The notes below the pieces were generated by a model. That model worked only from the letters and a program-made list of their open reading frames with translations, did not search any database and had not been told where the DNA came from. Below, one piece after another: positions 48,791 through 57,138 of a DNA stretch of 64,000 nt (positions within the stretch are counted from its first letter, which is position 1; each line of letters begins with the position of its first letter). Source of the DNA: Virgibacillus necropolis (GTDB lineage: Bacteria; Bacillota; Bacilli; Bacillales; Amphibacillaceae). Both the position numbers and the translations under genes were made by a program. The stretch lies in the NCBI RefSeq assembly GCF_002224365.1, contig NZ_CP022437.1, forward strand, positions 1,922,001-1,986,000. The letters run 5' to 3'.

Positions 48791-49762
48791 TTGAAATGGT
48801 CGGAAATTTGCGTGCATACAACGAATGAAGCAATTGAACCAATTTCGAATATACTTCATGAAACAGGTGCCAGCGGTGTAGTGATCGAGGATCCTATTGA
48901 TTTAATTACAGAGCGAGAAGATAAATTTGGTGAATTATATGAGCTTAATAAAGATGAATACCCAGAAGAGGGTGTATATATTAAAGCCTATTTGCATATA
49001 AATAGTTTTTTAGGTGAAACAGTAGATGAAATTAAACAGGCCGTTAATAATTTATTGTTATACGATATTGATATAGGTAGAAATACGATTACATTAACTG
49101 AAATTAATGAAGAAGATTGGGCCACGTCTTGGAAAAAATATTATAAACCGGTTAAAATTTCTAAAAAAATTACAATCGTACCTACGTGGGAAGACTACAA
49201 ACCCAAATCACCTGATGAAATAGTTCTTGAGCTAGATCCAGGAATGGCCTTTGGAACAGGGACTCATCCGACAACAGTACTAAGTATTCAGGGTATTGAA
49301 AGATATATAAAAGAAAACGATGAAGTTATAGATGTTGGATGCGGATCTGGTGTTTTGAGCATTGCTTCTGTATTACTTGGTGCAGGAGAAGTTTCTGCAT
49401 ATGATTTAGATGATATAGCGGTGGAAAGTACAAAGCTTAATGCAAAATTGAATAAAGCAGAGAAAAAAATTAGTGCTAAGCAGAACAATCTATTGGATAA
49501 TGTCAATAAACAATCTGATTTGATTGTATCGAATATATTAGCTGAAATTATTGTTCGATTTATTAAAGAAGCCTGGGATAACCTAAAGCAAGATGGTTTA
49601 TTCATTACTTCAGGAATTATTCAGGCTAAAAAAGACCTTGTAAAGGATCAGCTGCAACAAAATGGTTTTTCTATTATAGAGGTTAATGAAATGGAAGACT
49701 GGGTCTCTATCGTAGCCAAGAAAAGCGAAAGCTGCCGTTCAACAACGTATGGACTGGACTGA
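48791..49762 (+). CDS. prmA: ribosomal protein L11 methyltransferase
   Basis: Trimethylates L11 using SAM. It is 323 residues with MKWSEICVHTT at the start, the substrate-loop region DPGMAFGTGTHPTT and SAM motif I VIDVGCGSGVLSIA (about residues 178-191). The start is a TTG at 48791 after GAGTGGGT. Relatives end at SIxAKK; here the reading frame continues for about a dozen more residues encoded by the left end of a family B repeat, which supplies the stop. The enzyme core is complete, so activity is likely kept. Confidence 0.95.
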   Translation: MKWSEICVHTTNEAIEPISNILHETGASGVVIEDPIDLITEREDKFGELYELNKDEYPEEGVYIKAYLHINSFLGETVDEIKQAVNNLLLYDIDIGRNTITLTEINEEDWATSWKKYYKPVKISKKITIVPTWEDYKPKSPDEIVLELDPGMAFGTGTHPTTVLSIQGIERYIKENDEVIDVGCGSGVLSIASVLLGAGEVSAYDLDDIAVESTKLNAKLNKAEKKISAKQNNLLDNVNKQSDLIVSNILAEIIVRFIKEAWDNLKQDGLFITSGIIQAKKDLVKDQLQQNGFSIIEVNEMEDWVSIVAKKSESCRSTTYGLD

Positions 49763-49978
49763 CCTGTTCAAGATAAAGGAAAGCCAATTAAGGACGTTCG
49801 ACTAAGAGCGCCACGTCCTGTGGCAACGTCGAACTACCCTACATCCTCGAAAAAGAATACCGCTTTTTCTTCGTGCGATGTTTCTCAGGGAAGTATTCCT
49901 TGTCCTGTAGGGCATTGAGCTTGACTTATTGAAGATCAGGGAGGGAAGTCCACTAGTTGTTGGTCGCTGTAGCTAGCC
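49718..49978. repeat. structured intergenic element, family B (copy 2)
   Basis: A 261-base element sharing its ends with 18724-19037 (AAGAAAAGCG, ACGTATGGACTG; GGGAAGTCCACTAGT, AGCTAG). Its centre (49842-49906) matches the first insertion of the A element at 48426-48501, with CTTCGTGCGATGTTT in common. The left end lies inside prmA and the right end is 35 bases before rsmE. Confidence 0.82.
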
Positions 49979-50013
49979 AAAAAAGTATTGAACTAAAAAA
50001 GTGGGTGTTGCAA

Positions 50014-50769
50014 TTGCAACGGTATTTTGTCCCGGAAGGTAATTGGCAGGATGAAAAACTGATAATTTCTGGTGATGATGCACATCATGTAATAAGAGTG
50101 ATGCGCGGGAATATAGGCGATAAAGTGATTTGTAACCATCCGAGTGGATATGCTGTTTTTGGTGAAATAGAATCCATTGATCAGCATAATGTAACAGTTT
50201 TAATTACTGAAAGGTTGCGTGAAACTGTCGAACTACCAGTTCACGTTACGATCGCTCATGGTTTACCAAAAGGCGATAAATTAGAGTATGTATTACAAAA
50301 AGGAACAGAACTAGGCGCATCTGAGTTTATTCCTTTTTCGGCAGATCGATCAGTAGTTAAGTGGGACGAAAAAAAAGCCGCGAAAAAGCTGTCTCGTTTT
50401 GCTAAAATTGTTAAGGAAGCTAGTGAGCAAAGTCACCGAAATCGGATTCCAAACGTTACACCAATAATGAGTATTAATGGCTTAATTGATGAGACAAACG
50501 AATTTGATGTAAAAATTTTTGCTTATGAGAATGAGGCAAAAACAGATCGTTTTGTATCATTCGCTTCCGTTTTGTCACGACTCAAGACAGATCAACAAAT
50601 AGTAGTCTGCATTGGTCCAGAAGGTGGATTTTCGGATAATGAAGTTACGTTATTGAAGAAAAACGACTTTCAATCTGTTCGTCTTGGACCAAGAATTTTA
50701 CGAACTGAAACCGCACCATTATATGTATTAGCAAGTATATCTTATCAATTTGAAGAATTGGGGTGCTAG
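50014..50769 (+). CDS. rsmE: 16S rRNA (uracil(1498)-N(3))-methyltransferase RsmE
   Basis: A SPOUT-fold methyltransferase of 251 residues with an N-terminal PUA-like part and the trefoil-knot motifs IAHGLPKGDKLEYVLQKGTELGASEFIPF, CIGPEGGFSDNE and LGPRILRTETAPLYVLASI. I chose the TTG at 50014, giving MQRYFVPEG as in relatives, 6 bases after AGTGGGTG. A longer open frame back to 49957 runs through the repeat and is not supported. Its stop almost touches mtaB. Confidence 0.93.
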   Translation: MQRYFVPEGNWQDEKLIISGDDAHHVIRVMRGNIGDKVICNHPSGYAVFGEIESIDQHNVTVLITERLRETVELPVHVTIAHGLPKGDKLEYVLQKGTELGASEFIPFSADRSVVKWDEKKAAKKLSRFAKIVKEASEQSHRNRIPNVTPIMSINGLIDETNEFDVKIFAYENEAKTDRFVSFASVLSRLKTDQQIVVCIGPEGGFSDNEVTLLKKNDFQSVRLGPRILRTETAPLYVLASISYQFEELGC

Positions 50770-50770
50770 G

Positions 50771-52117
50771 ATGCCAACAGTAGCCTTTCATACATTAGGT
50801 TGTAAAGTGAATCATTATGAAACAGAAGGAATATGGAATATGTTTAAAGCGCAGGATTATGAGCGCGTGGATTTTGATCGTCAAGCAGATGTCTATGTGA
50901 TAAATACATGTACCGTAACAAACACAGGTGACAAAAAAAGCCGGCAAACAATCCGCCGTGCTGTTAGAAAAAATCCAGAAGCTGTCATTTGTGTGACGGG
51001 ATGTTACGCACAAACATCTCCAGGTGAAATTATGGAAATCCCTGGTGTGGATGTTGTGGTAGGAACACAAAATCGCAAAAAAATGATTGGATACATTGAA
51101 GAACATTTAGAAACGCGCGAGCCAGTAAATGGTGTTACAAATATCATGAAAAACCGCGTATTTGAAGAAATGGATGTACCTGAATTCACAGATAGAACTC
51201 GTGCTTCGTTAAAAATTCAAGAAGGTTGTAACAATTTTTGTACATTTTGTATTATCCCATGGTCACGGGGCTTATTACGTTCTCGTGATCCAAAAGATGT
51301 TGTGATACAAGCACAACGCTTGGTTGATGCTGGTTACAAAGAAATTGTCTTAACTGGGATTCATACTGCTGGTTACGGAGAAGATATGCAGGATTATAAT
51401 TTTGCTAAACTTTTACAAACACTTGAAACAAATGTAACCGGGTTAAAGCGGATTCGTATCTCCTCTATCGAGGCGAGTCAAATTACGGATGAAGTAATTG
51501 AAGTTCTAGATAAATCAGAAAAAATTGTTCGTCATTTACATGTACCATTACAATCTGGGTCTGACACAGTCCTTGATCGTATGCGTCGTAAATATTCCAG
51601 TGATTTTTATTATGAAAAGGTCGAGAAAATTAAAAAAGCATTACCTGGTTTAGCAATTACATCAGACGTAATAGTAGGATTTCCAGGTGAAACGGAAGAG
51701 GAATTCATGGAAACCTATAACTTTATTAAAAAAGTTGGTTATTCTGAATTACATGTCTTTCCATATTCGCAACGTACAGGAACTCCGGCAGCAAAAATGA
51801 AAAATCAAGTAGTTGATGAGATCAAGAATGATCGCGTACATCAGTTAATTGAATTGTCGAATCAGTTGGCGAAAGAATATGCATCTAATTATGAAGATGA
51901 AGTAGTGGAAGTTATTCCAGAGGAACGATCAAAAGACGATGATAATCCTAATATGTTAATAGGATATTCCGATAATTATCTTAAAGTTAGATTTGCAGGC
52001 ACGGATGAAATGATAGGGAAAATTGTACGTGTCAAACTAGCGAAGGCAGGATATCCATATAATGATGGAACGTTCGTACGAATAATGGATGTCGATGCCA
52101 CTTCTAAAATTGTTTAA
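50771..52117 (+). CDS. mtaB: tRNA t6A37 methylthiotransferase MtaB
   Basis: Converts t6A37 to ms2t6A in tRNAs reading ANN codons. It is 448 residues with an N-terminal methylthiotransferase domain (FHTLGCKVNHYE, INTCTVTN, CVTGCYAQ cysteines), the radical SAM cluster CNNFCTFC near residue 153 and a C-terminal TRAM domain. The start at 50771 is one base after the rsmE stop. The B. subtilis counterpart is yqeV. Confidence 0.94.
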   Translation: MPTVAFHTLGCKVNHYETEGIWNMFKAQDYERVDFDRQADVYVINTCTVTNTGDKKSRQTIRRAVRKNPEAVICVTGCYAQTSPGEIMEIPGVDVVVGTQNRKKMIGYIEEHLETREPVNGVTNIMKNRVFEEMDVPEFTDRTRASLKIQEGCNNFCTFCIIPWSRGLLRSRDPKDVVIQAQRLVDAGYKEIVLTGIHTAGYGEDMQDYNFAKLLQTLETNVTGLKRIRISSIEASQITDEVIEVLDKSEKIVRHLHVPLQSGSDTVLDRMRRKYSSDFYYEKVEKIKKALPGLAITSDVIVGFPGETEEEFMETYNFIKKVGYSELHVFPYSQRTGTPAAKMKNQVVDEIKNDRVHQLIELSNQLAKEYASNYEDEVVEVIPEERSKDDDNPNMLIGYSDNYLKVRFAGTDEMIGKIVRVKLAKAGYPYNDGTFVRIMDVDATSKIV

Positions 52118-52125
52118 CCTTTTAT

Positions 52126-52156
52126 TGCCCGGTAATTACCGGGTTTATTTTTTTTT
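52126..52156 (+). terminator. mtaB terminator
   Basis: The perfect palindrome CCCGGTAATTACCGGG (52128-52143) followed by a long T run. Confidence 0.85.
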
Positions 52157-52223
52157 AGCTTTTTATACACGATAATGCTATTATAGTTCAGAGGTATGAA
52201 TAACTTTATAAGAGAGGGCGTAG

Positions 52224-52898
52224 ATGATGACAAGAGATCTTGCAAAATACATTGATCATACGCAATTAAAACCAGATACAACAGAAGAAAAAATAAACAG
52301 CGTTATTCAAGAAGCGAAGGAATATAAATTTGCATCTGTATGTGTGAATCCATTTTGGGTGAAACATTGCTTTAATGAATTAAAAAATACAAATGTAAAG
52401 GTTTGTACTGTTATTGGCTTTCCTCTTGGTGCAACAACGACTGAAACAAAAGTTTTTGAAACAAAAAATGCAATTAATAATGGTGCAACAGAAATAGATA
52501 TGGTGATAAATGTTGGAGCACTGAAATCAAACAATGATTCATTTGTAGAACAAGACATTAGAGAAGTTGTTTTAACTGCAAAAGGGCACGCTTTAACAAA
52601 GGTTATTATTGAAACATCTCTTTTAACTGAGGATGAAAAGACTCGCGCTTGCAAACTCGCAAAAGCTGCAGGTGCTGATTTTGTGAAAACGTCTACAGGA
52701 TTCTCCGGTGGTGGAGCCACAGTAGCAGATGTTAAGTTAATGCGTGAAACGGTTGGACCTGAAATAGGAGTTAAAGCATCTGGTGGTGTTCGTGATTTAG
52801 AAACTACTGAGAAAATGATTAATGCTGGTGCAACACGAATTGGGGCCAGTGCTGGAATCGAAATTTTAGCTGGAAAGCAAGGTTCTTCCGATTATTAA
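52224..52898 (+). CDS. deoC: deoxyribose-phosphate aldolase
   Basis: Splits 2-deoxyribose-5-phosphate into glyceraldehyde-3-phosphate and acetaldehyde in deoxynucleoside breakdown. It is 224 residues. The Schiff-base lysine is in FVKTSTGF (about K154), with other conserved segments [21 protein letters not shown] and [10 protein letters not shown]. An ATG at 52227 is an equally possible start. In B. subtilis deoC lies in another operon; its place between mtaB and rpsU is shared with other Bacillaceae. Confidence 0.95.
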   Translation: MMTRDLAKYIDHTQLKPDTTEEKINSVIQEAKEYKFASVCVNPFWVKHCFNELKNTNVKVCTVIGFPLGATTTETKVFETKNAINNGATEIDMVINVGALKSNNDSFVEQDIREVVLTAKGHALTKVIIETSLLTEDEKTRACKLAKAAGADFVKTSTGFSGGGATVADVKLMRETVGPEIGVKASGGVRDLETTEKMINAGATRIGASAGIEILAGKQGSSDY

Positions 52899-52929
52899 AC
52901 GAATAGAATAAAAAACTGCTAAAAATTAG

Positions 52930-52958
52930 TTGACCAGTTTGTGACAATATATTATACT
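52930..52958 (+). promoter_or_regulatory. sigma-A promoter of rpsU-yqeY
   Basis: TTGACC (52930-52935), 17-base spacer, TATACT (52953-52958), about 70 bases before rpsU. Confidence 0.75.
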
Positions 52959-53028
52959 TATTTAAGGCATGTGATATCTATATTTGCCTGAATAATCCTG
53001 TTTTATCTTCGGAGGGAGGGAAATCAGT

Positions 53029-53205
53029 ATGTCAAATACAACTCGCGTTCGTAAAAACGAGTCAATAGAGGATGCTCTTCGTCGATTTAAAAAAAGTGTG
53101 TCAAAAAGCGGTACACTACAAGAATATCGTAAGCGTGAACACTATGAAAAACCTAGCGTTAAACGTAAATTGAAATCGGAAGCTGCTAGAAAGCGTAAAT
53201 TCTAA
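53029..53205 (+). CDS. rpsU: 30S ribosomal protein S21
   Basis: A 58-residue basic protein: [20 protein letters not shown] and on to AARKRKF. The pattern and length are those of Bacillus S21. The ATG follows GGAGGGAGGG. It was missed by a 60-residue cut-off. yqeY follows after 15 bases, the usual pairing. Confidence 0.97.
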   Translation: MSNTTRVRKNESIEDALRRFKKSVSKSGTLQEYRKREHYEKPSVKRKLKSEAARKRKF

Positions 53206-53220
53206 AGAGGGTGCAATAAC

Positions 53221-53670
53221 ATGACATTACTAGAACAGTTAAATACAGATATGAAACAAGCGATGAAAGATAAAGATAAAGAAAAGCTTGGAGTCATTCG
53301 AATGGTGAAGGCGTCTTTGCAGAATGAAGCGATTAAGCAAGGTAATGATTCACTTTCAGAGGATGATGAATTAACTGTATTGTCTAGAGAGTTAAAGCAA
53401 AGAAAAGATTCCCTCCAAGAATTCAAAGCTGCTGGGCGTGATGATCTTGTATCCAAACTTGATGTAGAAATCAGTGTGTTACAAGCATACATGCCAAAAC
53501 AGTTATCTGAACAAGAATTAGAAGAGGTTGTTCGGAATACAATTCAAGAAGTTAATGCAACATCCAAAAAAGAGATGGGTAAAGTAATGAGTGCTATAAT
53601 GCCTAAAGTAAAAGGTAAGGCCGATGGTTCAAGTATTAATAAGCTTGTACTAAAGCATTTAGACAATTAA
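53221..53670 (+). CDS. yqeY: GatB/YqeY domain-containing protein
   Basis: A 149-residue protein resembling the C-terminal tRNA-binding helical domain of Gat[32 protein letters not shown], then [15 protein letters not shown] and [18 protein letters not shown]. The family may bind tRNA, but no role is proven. It is co-transcribed with rpsU and closed by a very strong terminator. Confidence 0.9.
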   Translation: MTLLEQLNTDMKQAMKDKDKEKLGVIRMVKASLQNEAIKQGNDSLSEDDELTVLSRELKQRKDSLQEFKAAGRDDLVSKLDVEISVLQAYMPKQLSEQELEEVVRNTIQEVNATSKKEMGKVMSAIMPKVKGKADGSSINKLVLKHLDN

Positions 53671-53695
53671 CACATCACTATAAATGTGAAATTAG

Positions 53696-53732
53696 AAAAC
53701 CCTTGTCGGTACTTACCGACAAGGGTTTTCTA
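53696..53732 (+). terminator. rpsU-yqeY terminator
   Basis: A perfect 15-base-pair stem, AAAACCCTTGTCGGT with ACCGACAAGGGTTTT, around ACTT. Confidence 0.9.
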
Positions 53733-53775
53733 ATTAAAAGTTGGTTTCCTGGTTTAAAATTGTGATACTATCAAA

Positions 53776-53803
53776 ATAGTTACTTTTTAAACATCCTCTA
53801 TAT
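53776..53803. repeat. solo right end of a family A element
   Basis: TTACTTTTTAAACATCCTCTA matches, with two changes, the right end of the A element at 48698-48719. No left end is seen nearby. Confidence 0.5.
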
Positions 53804-53814
53804 GATAAGTTTAA

Positions 53815-53844
53815 TGAAACCAAATAACTAACTAATCCGTATAA
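53815..53844 (+). promoter_or_regulatory. sigma-W-type ECF promoter of nfeD-floA
   Basis: TGAAAC (53815-53820), 17 bases, CGTA (53838-53841) followed by TAA. This fits the sigma-W consensus TGAAAC-N16/17-CGTA. The homologous B. subtilis operon yqeZ-floA-yqfB is a known member of the sigma-W regulon. Confidence 0.8.
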
Positions 53845-53872
53845 CCTAGTAAGCTGAAGGGGGTGATTACGT

Positions 53873-55204
53873 ATGTTGTACAAAAGACTTAGTACATATC
53901 TTGCTTTAGTATTTATCATTATCGTTGGTCTATTGTTTTATGAGAATAATGCAGTTGCCGCCGAATCCTCAGGTGAAGGAGAATCAGTATATATCATTCC
54001 AATTGAGGATACGGTAGAGCAAGGTTTAAAATCCTTTCTTTCAAGAGCAACGGAAACAGCGGAGACCGAGGGTGCTGATTATATTATATTTGAGGTTGAT
54101 ACACCTGGAGGGCGTGTAGATTCAGCTGGTCAAATTGCAGAGATTATACAGAATTTAGAGACACCTACTGTCGCTTTTATAGTTAATAAAGCATTATCAG
54201 CAGGATCATACATTGCCCTGAATACTGATACCATTTATATGAAGCCTCATGCTACTATGGGTGCTAGTGGTGTTATCAACCAGGATGGTACGGCGGCTAA
54301 TAAGAAAGCACAATCGGCATGGTTAGCAGCTATGAAGAGCGCAGCGGAATCTCAAGGAAGGGATCCAAAATATGCAGCGGCTATGGCCGATCCTGAAATT
54401 GACTTACCAGAGCTAGGAGCACCAAAAGGAGAATATTTAACATTAGGACCTAAGTCAGCGGTAGAGGTTGGTTATGCTGCTGGTATAGTGGAGGATCGCG
54501 TAGAACTTTTGAATGAACTAGGGTTGCAGCAAGCCACAGTTGTAGAAATGGAACCGACCTTTACAGAAAAACTAGCCAGGTTTTTTACTAACCCAATTGT
54601 TATACCGATTTTGTTGTCCATTGCTAGCTTGGGTTTAATTGTAGAAATTTTTTCACCTGGATTTGGTATACCTGGTATTTTGGGAATATTGTCATTAGTA
54701 TTATTTTTCTATGGCCATGTTGTAGCTGGTCTAGCTGGAATGGAAGCTATTGTCTTGTTAGTATTAGGTATTATTTTAGTATTAGCTGAATTTTTCGTTC
54801 CAGGCGGAATTGTAGGGGTATTGGGAATTGGTTGTGTTGTAGCCTCCTTGTTTATTTCTGGTCAAGACATTGGACATATGACGATGAGTATTGGAATAGC
54901 ATTTCTTATTTCAATTATCGCTTCTGTTATTTTGTTTAAAAGAATAGGTATGGAAAAAGGAGTTTTCAGGCATATCATCTTAAAGGATAAAACGTCTACC
55001 GAGCTCGGTTATGTTTCAACAGTTAATCGCCTTGAGTTAATTGGACTTGAGGGCAAAGCATTAACACCATTACGCCCTTCAGGTTCAGCAAGTTTTGATA
55101 ATGAACGATTAGATGTAGTTTCTGAAGGTCGTTTTATTCAAGAAGACCAATCGATAAAAATTGTTAAGGTTGAAGGTTCTCGTATTGTAGTTAGAGAAAT
55201 ATAA
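53873..55204 (+). CDS. nfeD: NfeD family membrane protein (ClpP-like protease domain)
   Basis: A 443-residue protein. After a signal or anchor helix (about 8-28) comes a ClpP-class serine protease-like domain: FEVDTPGGRVDSA, NKALSAGSYIAL (Ser), and a Lys-containing helix AWLAAMKSAAE. Then come four or five transmembrane helices (about 235-360) and a C-terminal OB-fold NfeD domain (IGLEGKALTPLRPSG). NfeD proteins pair with flotillins; floA follows here. The role is linked to membrane-domain organisation and envelope stress. Confidence 0.9.
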   Translation: MLYKRLSTYLALVFIIIVGLLFYENNAVAAESSGEGESVYIIPIEDTVEQGLKSFLSRATETAETEGADYIIFEVDTPGGRVDSAGQIAEIIQNLETPTVAFIVNKALSAGSYIALNTDTIYMKPHATMGASGVINQDGTAANKKAQSAWLAAMKSAAESQGRDPKYAAAMADPEIDLPELGAPKGEYLTLGPKSAVEVGYAAGIVEDRVELLNELGLQQATVVEMEPTFTEKLARFFTNPIVIPILLSIASLGLIVEIFSPGFGIPGILGILSLVLFFYGHVVAGLAGMEAIVLLVLGIILVLAEFFVPGGIVGVLGIGCVVASLFISGQDIGHMTMSIGIAFLISIIASVILFKRIGMEKGVFRHIILKDKTSTELGYVSTVNRLELIGLEGKALTPLRPSGSASFDNERLDVVSEGRFIQEDQSIKIVKVEGSRIVVREI

Positions 55205-55231
55205 AACAAATAAAAAATTGGAGGAATGAAC

Positions 55232-56224
55232 ATGGATTTAGATCAATTAATGCCGTTTATTATTATTGGTATTATTTTAATTGTAGTAGTTGTATTGTTT
55301 ACCTTTATCCCAGTTATGCTGTGGATTAGTGCTTTAGCAGCAGGGGTTAAGGTTGGTATTTTCACTTTGGTTGGTATGCGTTTACGTCGAGTAGTTCCGT
55401 CACGTGTAATCAATCCATTGATTAAGGCATATAAGGCAGGTTTAGATTTAACAACGAATCAACTGGAAAGTCATTATCTAGCTGGAGGTAATGTCGATAG
55501 AGTTGTCAATGCATTGATTGCAGCACACAGAGCAAATATAGAGTTGAAATTTGAACGAGGTGCGGCAATTGACCTTGCAGGTAGAGATGTACTAGAAGCA
55601 GTGCAAATGAGTGTTAACCCGAAAGTTATAGATACTCCTTTTATTGCAGGTATTGCAATGGATGGAATTGAAGTGAAAGCAAAAGCACGTATTACAGTTC
55701 GGGCAAATATCGACCGTCTTGTTGGTGGTGCTGGTGAAGATACAGTTATTGCTCGTGTTGGTGAAGGTATTGTAAGTACGATTGGTAGTTCAAACACACA
55801 TGCAAAAGTATTGGAAAACCCAGACAGCATTTCACGCACAGTATTGGATAGAGGGCTCGATGCTGGAACCGCATTTGAAATTTTGTCGATCGATATAGAA
55901 GACATTAATATTGGTAAAAACATCGGAGCTATATTGCAAACTGACCAGGCACAGGCTGATAAAAGTATCGCACAGGCAAAAGCGGAAGAGAGACGCGCAA
56001 TGGCTGTTGCACAAGAACAAGAAATGGTGGCGCGAGTTCAGGAAATGCGTGCATTTGTTGTAGAAGCTGAAGCAGAGGTTCCAAAAGCACTTGCCGAAGC
56101 ATTACGCTCAGGAAATCTTGGTGTAATGGATTATATGAATTATAAAAATATAGATGCTGATACAGATATGAGGGATACAATTGGTAAGCTATCAGAAGAA
56201 AACAATGATGATAGTGATAAATAA
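55232..56224 (+). CDS. floA: flotillin-like protein FloA
   Basis: A scaffold of functional membrane microdomains, 330 residues. An N-terminal hairpin helix ([24 protein letters not shown]) is followed by an SPFH/PHB-like domain ([51 protein letters not shown]) and an Ala/Glu-rich coiled coil ([25 protein letters not shown]). The ATG at 55232 is 7 bases after GGAGG; an ATG at 55226 is too close. Confidence 0.95.
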   Translation: MDLDQLMPFIIIGIILIVVVVLFTFIPVMLWISALAAGVKVGIFTLVGMRLRRVVPSRVINPLIKAYKAGLDLTTNQLESHYLAGGNVDRVVNALIAAHRANIELKFERGAAIDLAGRDVLEAVQMSVNPKVIDTPFIAGIAMDGIEVKAKARITVRANIDRLVGGAGEDTVIARVGEGIVSTIGSSNTHAKVLENPDSISRTVLDRGLDAGTAFEILSIDIEDINIGKNIGAILQTDQAQADKSIAQAKAEERRAMAVAQEQEMVARVQEMRAFVVEAEAEVPKALAEALRSGNLGVMDYMNYKNIDADTDMRDTIGKLSEENNDDSDK

Positions 56225-56254
56225 TACCTGTCAACGGAATTCAGGAGGGGTATA

Positions 56255-56719
56255 ATGGAAGCCATCTTTGATACACTTTTTGGAAATATACTCGTACTAT
56301 TAGCTATTGTTGGAGGAATTGTAGGGTTTATAAAAGATAGAAACAATAAAGAAAAAGAATCAACTAAACCATATTCAGTACCCAGACCAACTCAGAAACC
56401 ATCAGGTGGTGGAAATCTAGCTAATCATATGGAGGTAACTGAAGAACAAACGAAAAGCACAGTATCAACTACATCTTTACGTGAGCAATTTGATGCGTCA
56501 ACACATCGGGCTATTGAAGGCGGAGAGCATGATGCAATAGCTGAAGGTATGGTTGGTAAATCATCATCTAGTTCGAATAAGAATAATCGAATGAGAAAGC
56601 AAATAAGCAACAATTTATCAAAACAGGGATTAGTAAATGGAATTATCATGTCTGAAGTATTAGGCCCACCACGAGCAAAGAGGCCATATAGGAGCGTACT
56701 TACAGAACGAAGAAAATAA
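56255..56719 (+). CDS. hypothetical membrane-anchored protein in the floA cluster (YqfB position)
   Basis: A 154-residue protein with one N-terminal helix (GNILVLLAIVGGIVGFI), then a polar, serine-, lysine- and asparagine-rich tail that looks largely disordered, with a basic C-terminus (GPPRAKRPYRSVLTERRK). I do not recognise a domain. It follows floA by 30 bases and is closed by a terminator, so it is probably the third gene of the sigma-W-type cluster, at the place of B. subtilis yqfB. The conserved-looking end LVNGIIMSEVLGPPRAKRP may be a binding motif. Confidence 0.7.
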   Translation: MEAIFDTLFGNILVLLAIVGGIVGFIKDRNNKEKESTKPYSVPRPTQKPSGGGNLANHMEVTEEQTKSTVSTTSLREQFDASTHRAIEGGEHDAIAEGMVGKSSSSSNKNNRMRKQISNNLSKQGLVNGIIMSEVLGPPRAKRPYRSVLTERRK

Positions 56720-56736
56720 TTTAAAAGAAGTTGTTC

Positions 56737-56788
56737 AAAAAGCCTTCCAGGGTAGAGTTTTATACTCAATATACTGGAAGGCTTTTTT
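56737..56788 (+). terminator. terminator of nfeD-floA cluster
   Basis: AAAAAGCCTTCCAG pairs exactly with CTGGAAGGCTTTTT, then T residues. Confidence 0.88.
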
Positions 56789-56843
56789 ATGTTCTTATTT
56801 AAGGCTTTTATTCATAAATATGAGGGGAGAGGAGGTTGCACCT

Positions 56844-57125
56844 TTGTCAAAAAAACACCAACGATTCCTACCTTGGATCATGAATCAATTTGCGCTTCCT
56901 TCTGATATAGTTTCTGACTTACCAAGAGTTACAATACTAGGTCAACTTCATGTATATATAGAAAATCATCAGGGATTAGTTGTCTATTCTGATACAGAAC
57001 TTACATTAAAAACCCGTACAGGATTGATAAAAATTTCTGGATCTGGATTTGTACTTAAAATGATGCTACCACAGGAACTATTACTAGAAGGAACAATTAA
57101 TGATGTAACGTATATCACCGGCTAA
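56844..57125 (+). CDS. yqfC: sporulation protein YqfC
   Basis: A 93-residue protein of the YabP/YqfC family with LPSDIVSDLPRVTILGQLHVYIENHQGLVVYSD and a C-terminal LPQELLLEGTINDVTYI. I chose the TTG at 56844 (SKKHQRF), 8 bases after GGAGG; an ATG at 56820 lies upstream of that ribosome site. In B. subtilis yqfC-yqfD is expressed under sigma-E in the mother cell; a CATAAATA sequence at 56813 could be a sigma-E -10, but I cannot confirm a -35. Confidence 0.9.
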   Translation: MSKKHQRFLPWIMNQFALPSDIVSDLPRVTILGQLHVYIENHQGLVVYSDTELTLKTRTGLIKISGSGFVLKMMLPQELLLEGTINDVTYITG

Positions 57126-57138
57126 AAAGGAGGTAGCA

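Noticed and set aside
49957-50013. N-terminal extension of rsmE into the B repeat
   Set aside because: RsmE relatives start at MQRYF; the TTG at 50014 has a good ribosome site, and the upstream residues are translated repeat.
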